From Chaetoderma sp. LZ-2023a (Eukaryota; Mollusca; Caudofoveata; Chaetodermatida; Chaetodermatidae): DNA of 64,000 bases. Shown in pieces: positions 56,501 to 62,500 of the stretch (positions are counted from its first letter, which is position 1; each line of letters starts with the position of its first letter). The notes under the pieces were generated by a model. That model worked only from the letters and a program-made list of their open reading frames with translations. It ran no database searches and was not told where the DNA came from. Made by a program: the position numbers and the translations under genes. The stretch lies in NCBI GenBank assembly GCA_034401795.1, contig CM067370.1, forward strand, positions 107,469,387 to 107,533,386. Reading direction: 5' to 3'.

Positions 56501-59500
56501 ATTTTGTGCGACATCTGAATAGCGTCAACTATCCAACGAGAAATAGTATCTTTCGAGGCGCGTAAATGAGGAGCTTTGAGACATAACCACAGAGATTTCG
56601 GGTCATCTCTCCACTCCTCAGTATGTTTCTTATACATTTTCAGACATCTGACAGGACACCAAGCAGAAGAGTTTGGGTCATGTCTAGTTAAACTTGGCAA
56701 ATTGATCGGCTGTCCTGGATATTTAAGTGACTGATTCTTTGCCAGGAAACAAAGACGTGGAAGTAGTCTTAAACCTTCACCCGTGACGACAAAACGGTCT
56801 TGTTCGGCAGAAAGCGCATGTATTTCGCTTCTCCTTCTCACCGACGCTGCTGCAACAAAGAAAACTGATTTAATAGTTAACAGTTTAATGTCTATAGATC
56901 TAATTGGTTCAAAGGGAGCATGCCCTAAAACTTGTAGAACAAGCGATAGATTCCATGCTGGGATAGGAATTGGCTGTCTAGGTCGCAGATTGCTCGTTCC
57001 TTTAATAACTTCATTCAAGGTGTCATTCTCCACTCCTTCAATGGCCAGACTGGGAATGACTGAAACTAATGCAGACTTATATGCTGCTAGGGTTGAAGGT
57101 ACAAGTTTGTCAACTTCGTATAAATGACAGATAAAATCTGCTACGTGTTGAACAGATGCAGAAAAGGGATTGATATCTCTTCCCTTACACCACTCTGTAA
57201 ATTTGTTGATTCTATAATTATATGTTTTCGTGGTTGAACCTCTTCTGGCTGAAGCAACAAACTTCGCTGCTTGCTCAGAAAAGCCACCCTCAATTGCACG
57301 CTGCTTGATAACATCCATGCAGTCAATTTGAACAATTCTGGTCTGTCGTGAATGTACAGACCCTTGTTCTGAGAGAGTAGATCTCTTCTGTCCGGAAGAG
57401 GGATTGGATTGCAGACCAGAAGGTCCAGCAGATCCGTAAACCATGATTGGCCTGGCCAATAAGGGGCGATCAGTAGCACTTGGCACATTCCCTCTCTTAT
57501 CTTTGCCAGAACTTTTGGGATGAGAATTGTTGGAGGATACGCATACGCGTACATTCCCTTCCAACTTATCCCCAGTGCGTCTACCGCTAGAGCTAGCGGG
57601 TCCTGAATCGGTGACACATAAGTGACCATCTTTGCGTTTTGTTTCATCGCAAACAGCTCGACATTTGGCTTGCCCCAATGTTTGAATAGAACCTCCACTA
57701 CCGACTGGTTGAGCTGCCATTCCGTCGGACGACAAACCGTCTTTCGACTGAGAGCATCCGCTAGGATGTTCAATCTTCCTGGAATGTGTGCGGCCCGAAG
57801 AATAACATTCCTCTCTTGGCACCACAGCAGAAGGTTCCAAATCATCATACACAACTCTGGTGATCTCGTCCCGCCTTGGTGGTTCAAATAAGACACCACT
57901 GTTGAGTTGTCTGTCCTTATTAGGACAATCTTGTCTTGAATTAGACTCTCGAACTTTCGAAGTGCCAATACCACCGCTAATAGTTCGAGAACATTGATAT
58001 GTTTCTACCCATTTGTCCGATCCCATTCCCCTGACACTGACTGATCGTCCAATACTGCTCCCCAACCCGTCGTCGATGCATCTGTGAAGATGGACATCGG
58101 AGGTTGGGGAGGTTGTAGAGGAACACCTCGCAGGAGATTCTGTTCTGATTTCCACCACTGAAGGTGGAATATCAATGGTTCTTTCACTGGTATCCTCAGA
58201 GATAACGGATCCGTTCTCTGAGACCAGAACGACATTAGATACATCTGGATTGGCTTGCGCCTGAGTGCCGCATATGGAACCACCTTCTCCAGAGATACTA
58301 GTAAACCCATTATTCTGAGAAATTGCCGCGCCGTCAGATAGGCTCCTAGAGAAACCGACTCCAAAACTGCAATCAGGCTCTTGACTCTGCTCTCCGCCGG
58401 AAAAGCTACGCCGTCCCTGAGATTGAAAAAGATTCCCAGATAAACAAACTCCTGGGATGGAGTCAATTCTGATTTCTCTAGATTCACAATCCATCCTAGA
58501 TCCTTTAATAAGGCTAGGACTACCTGCAGATTGTTGTGCAGAGTGACTGGGTTCCCCGCCTTTAGCAGCCAGTCGTCTATGTAAGTATGAACAGCTATGT
58601 TTCTCCTGCGAAGGAAAGAAGTCATGGCGAGAACCACTTTGGTGAAGACCCTCGGTGCTGTGGTCAGGCCGAACGGAAGCGCATTGAATTCCCAAACATT
58701 GTCTTGGAAAGCAAAGCGAAGGTATTTCTGAAAAGGAATTGACATTGGAATATGAAAATAAGCATCCTTCAGATCTATCGACACTGCCCACATGCCTTTT
58801 CTCAGCCCTGTCATTACCGCTGCCACAGTCTCCATCTGAAATTTGGGAGAAAGAATAAATTTGTTCAACGGTTTGAGGTTGAGAATTGGTCTCCAACCTC
58901 CGGTATGTTTCGGAACGAGGAACATCATCGAATAGAAGCCTAGAGATGACTGATTGCGGACTAGATGAATCGCATTCTTCTGATGAAGTGATTCTATTTC
59001 TGAGCAAATAGCATCTAGACGATCGGATTCCCTTGGAACAGGAGTCCATATTGGAATCGATGTTAACGGAACTAACGATTGATGGATGAGCCAGTCCGGT
59101 TCGTAGCCGTTTCTTATCCGTTGACAGACTAAACAATCTCGCACGACCTGTTCCCATTGGCTTAAGAACAGTTGAAGTCTGCCTCCGACGGAAGGAATCT
59201 GCACACAGCTGACGGTCAAGATTGCATGTGAAGACGCTAAATCACTTGGGTGAAGATTCTCGACTCCCTTCGTTCCTGACGTCACCGGAACTGGTCCCGC
59301 CGGAAACCCATCAGGACCGACCCCCACGGCTTCCCGGCGGCTTCTTGGAATATGATGGTCCGGAACGGCCACCACGGTTATCCTTACGGTAACCGCCGCG
59401 GCCCGAACCGCCACCCTTCCTATCATCATCATACGGGCCCTTATTGGGGGATTTGTATGAAGATGAACGGCCAGGTCCTTGAGAGCCGGATGGCTGATGG

Positions 59501-62500
59501 GCATCACGACCTGAAGGACGGAAGGGCAATCTTGGACGCTGTCTCTGCGGCTCCTAGCGATGTTGCCTGTAGGACTGCTGCGGCTGTGTCCTCTTAGTCG
59601 ACTTCCACGACTTGCTGACTACCTCCTGCTCTGCAACCATTGACGCGACCTTGGAGAGAGCTTGTCGTGCCGAATCGCCGAACAAGCCTGGACCGATGAA
59701 AGGCGCAGATGACAACGCAGCCCTCATCTCTGGTCCTTGTTCTACGCAATCGAGAACCATTCTCCGTCGCTCTGCCAATGTCCTGGTGATCACCCTGGCC
59801 AGGCAATCTTGAGGCAGGCGCATGGTGTCCCGAATAACTCCGGGAACAGCCTCTGGCACCTGCCCACCCTCCTCCACGCAGGACAGCATTCCCTGCAGGA
59901 GGGTACATCCATGCGAGAGCGCAGCCATGGCTGCTCTTGCCGCATCTTCAATGAGCGTAAGCTCATTAAACGGATCTTTATTGGTCTGGGAAACCAAAGG
60001 ATGAGAACGCCCCTTAGACTTCCCAGCCAACGGCCTGTTCAGCGCCTCTCGCTCCCCGACGGAAAGCCGTGGAACCCGGGCATACTGATGGTAGGCCTGC
60101 TCCGGAAAATGGACCCTACTCCTCACCCCCTTGGGGGGTTTCGGCAGTGCATACTCCGGCTGAACCAGATGGTATGCCGCAACTTCCAGCATGTCGGAAG
60201 TCTGCGTGTCCAACGGGAGTGTCGGCATGGCAGAAGAGCCACTTGACAGAGTGCTAGCCGCTCGCTCTGACATCCGTTCCATCGCCGGATCGCGCTGAGA
60301 TCCAAGCTCAGATGCCAACCCGAGACGGTCAGACATCCAGCCAAGGACCTGCACCCATTCAGCCTCGGGGCAGAAAACAGATTTATCCATTAAAGAACTA
60401 CCGTTCTCATCTTCCCTCTCTCCCTTGGATGAGAAGGCCACCGACGATCCATGCTGTGAGCTATGGGACGCACCTCTACCTACATAGGGCGCATCCATAG
60501 CCTGACCACCAGTGGCACCGGTGTCCAGCGAATCGCCAGACACGGATTCCCCGCAGTCCATCGGCTCCAACACGGGAGGCGGGACCACGACCGCTTTGCC
60601 TACGGCAGGCGATGGCAATCCGATAGGAGCCGCGCCTAACGCCGCCGGGATGCCGGTAGGAACTGCAAAACAAGGCTCCACCGACACCATGGGTTGCACA
60701 AACCCCGGATGGAAAATGCCCGACGGAACGTCGACATCACCATCCGCCTGGCAAACCCGTACAAATCCCGAGGGAGACCCCTGGGAAGTACTGGGCATTG
60801 CCGTTATCGAAATATCCGGCATGCCGGAATCTTCCATGAGAAGAAGATCTTCCTCCTCCACCGTCGGCTCTTGAGCCAAGGACAGAGAAGGGGCAGGTGC
60901 GTGTCCCTCCGCAGAACTAGCCGGACCACCTAAAGGTTGCCCTGCACCACCCTGTATCGACGGGACCGTGGACTGCAATGAGTCGAACATTGCCTTGAAC
61001 TTGGCCGCCCATACGCCCAGTGCTGAATCCATATGCGTATTCAGATGACCTTCCAGTCCTCTCAACGACGCCTGATCCAGCTTGGCCGCGTTGTCCCTCG
61101 CGATCCTCTCCAAGCGTGCACGTCGATCCCGATCAAATTCTGGCACCATCTCCGACGACCACTTGGCGCACACATCACATGGGCTTCCCACTTTACACTT
61201 CGCGCAAGCTACACAGTGATGACCAGAGTATTTGCGCTTCATGAACCTGTTGCACTTCTGACATAGTGTCCTGGTTCTTGGCTTTCTGCGAACACAAAGA
61301 AGAATTAAAACGCTGCACATGACTGATGACGAGCAATACGCACAATAGACCTGATAGCAAAATTGAATTACTAGGAAAACATTAACTTTCTCCCAATTAA
61401 TGATAATCAAGCTTCAGGCAGGAAATATTTGAAACTTTTTTGAGTGAAATTTGTTTTAAAACACAACCTAGACGTTAACTAACGTTAAAACGACCAGGAA
61501 ATAACCGCCGATCGCTACAAACACCCTCAACAATGAAGCGAGAGCTAAAAATCGGCATAGAGTGCATAGACATGCGAAGTCAAGCGGAATAAACATCATG
61601 GACGCCGCCATCTTGGCTAAGAGCGCATCCATCTTAGAAAGAACCGAGTCGCAGAGAGAAAGAACCGAGTACCAGGATTAACACTAATAAGCTAACGGGT
61701 ACCGGGCGACTCCAACAATGGCTACCATTTTAGAATAATGTGCCAATTTAAGGAAATTTCAAACAGTCATTAAGGCATGAATGTATAAATTCTAGATTGA
61801 TACAACCTGCCCCTGTGATGATTTCCCTTTGTCTTCCATGATGCCAACAGTAACGCACTCCAACAACGCTTAAATCAGTTAAAATTGGAAATTTTAAGAG
61901 CTTTGAAAAAACGTGACTTTCTCAAGTCGCAAAATAGACGAATCTGACTGTGATTGGGAATTGACTCGGTACCTGCGGCTATGGTAATTCCCGGACACAG
62001 TATGGGCAGGACCAGGAGAGTGCAGAGTTTTAATTGTTTATTTTGAGCTAGACTAGATAATAGACATTATCATAATAGTACATCTGGTAAGTATTATTCG
62101 AAGTAGAAAGCAAGGTCATAAACTTACTTGGCATTTTAAAGCTAGGTGAGCTAAAAATAACAAATTTAAATAAACCACTTGTACCTCATCAAAATCGAAT
62201 TCGGCCAGATTAATTTCCCCATAGTCTGACATCTGATCATCATCTTCATCAAAGTCTGCCCCTCTGGCATACAGAAGAGCCTGTTCGAGTCGCAGTCGCA
62301 GGCAAAATCCACGCCATAAAGCCTAGAAATATTCACGACAGCATTTTAAATACCTGTTTACATTTAAAAAATATTATATAGTTGCATTGACACCAGCTCC
62401 TTCCAATCTAAATTAAATAAATGCTCCATAAGACAAATTTGTTGTCAGTTATTAACCCATGTAGTAAATTCTTTTTTAAAAAGAATGTTATGGAAAGCAA

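Larger units (their letters stand above)
55309..62108 (-). mobile_element. DIRS-A: complete DIRS-type retroelement in an intron of the LRRIQ1-like gene
   Basis: A 6.8-kb element. The inverted terminal repeats are nearly identical (about three differences in 160 bp between 55346-55513 and the complement of 61930-62090), which suggests recent insertion. The internal complementary region 55573-55673 equals the complement of the left outer end joined to that of the right outer end. The minus-strand genes are gag, RT/RNase H/MT-like and tyrosine recombinase. Each has at least one stop. It is in the same orientation as the host gene. Unusually, a 13-bp repeat aagcaaggtcata lies near both ends. Confidence 0.95.

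Noticed and set aside
56416..59157. The 913-codon frame as a single conventional enzyme
   Set aside because: Only its last third is the recombinase. The rest overlaps the RT gene in another frame, so it is reported as an overlapping frame of uncertain status rather than one protein.
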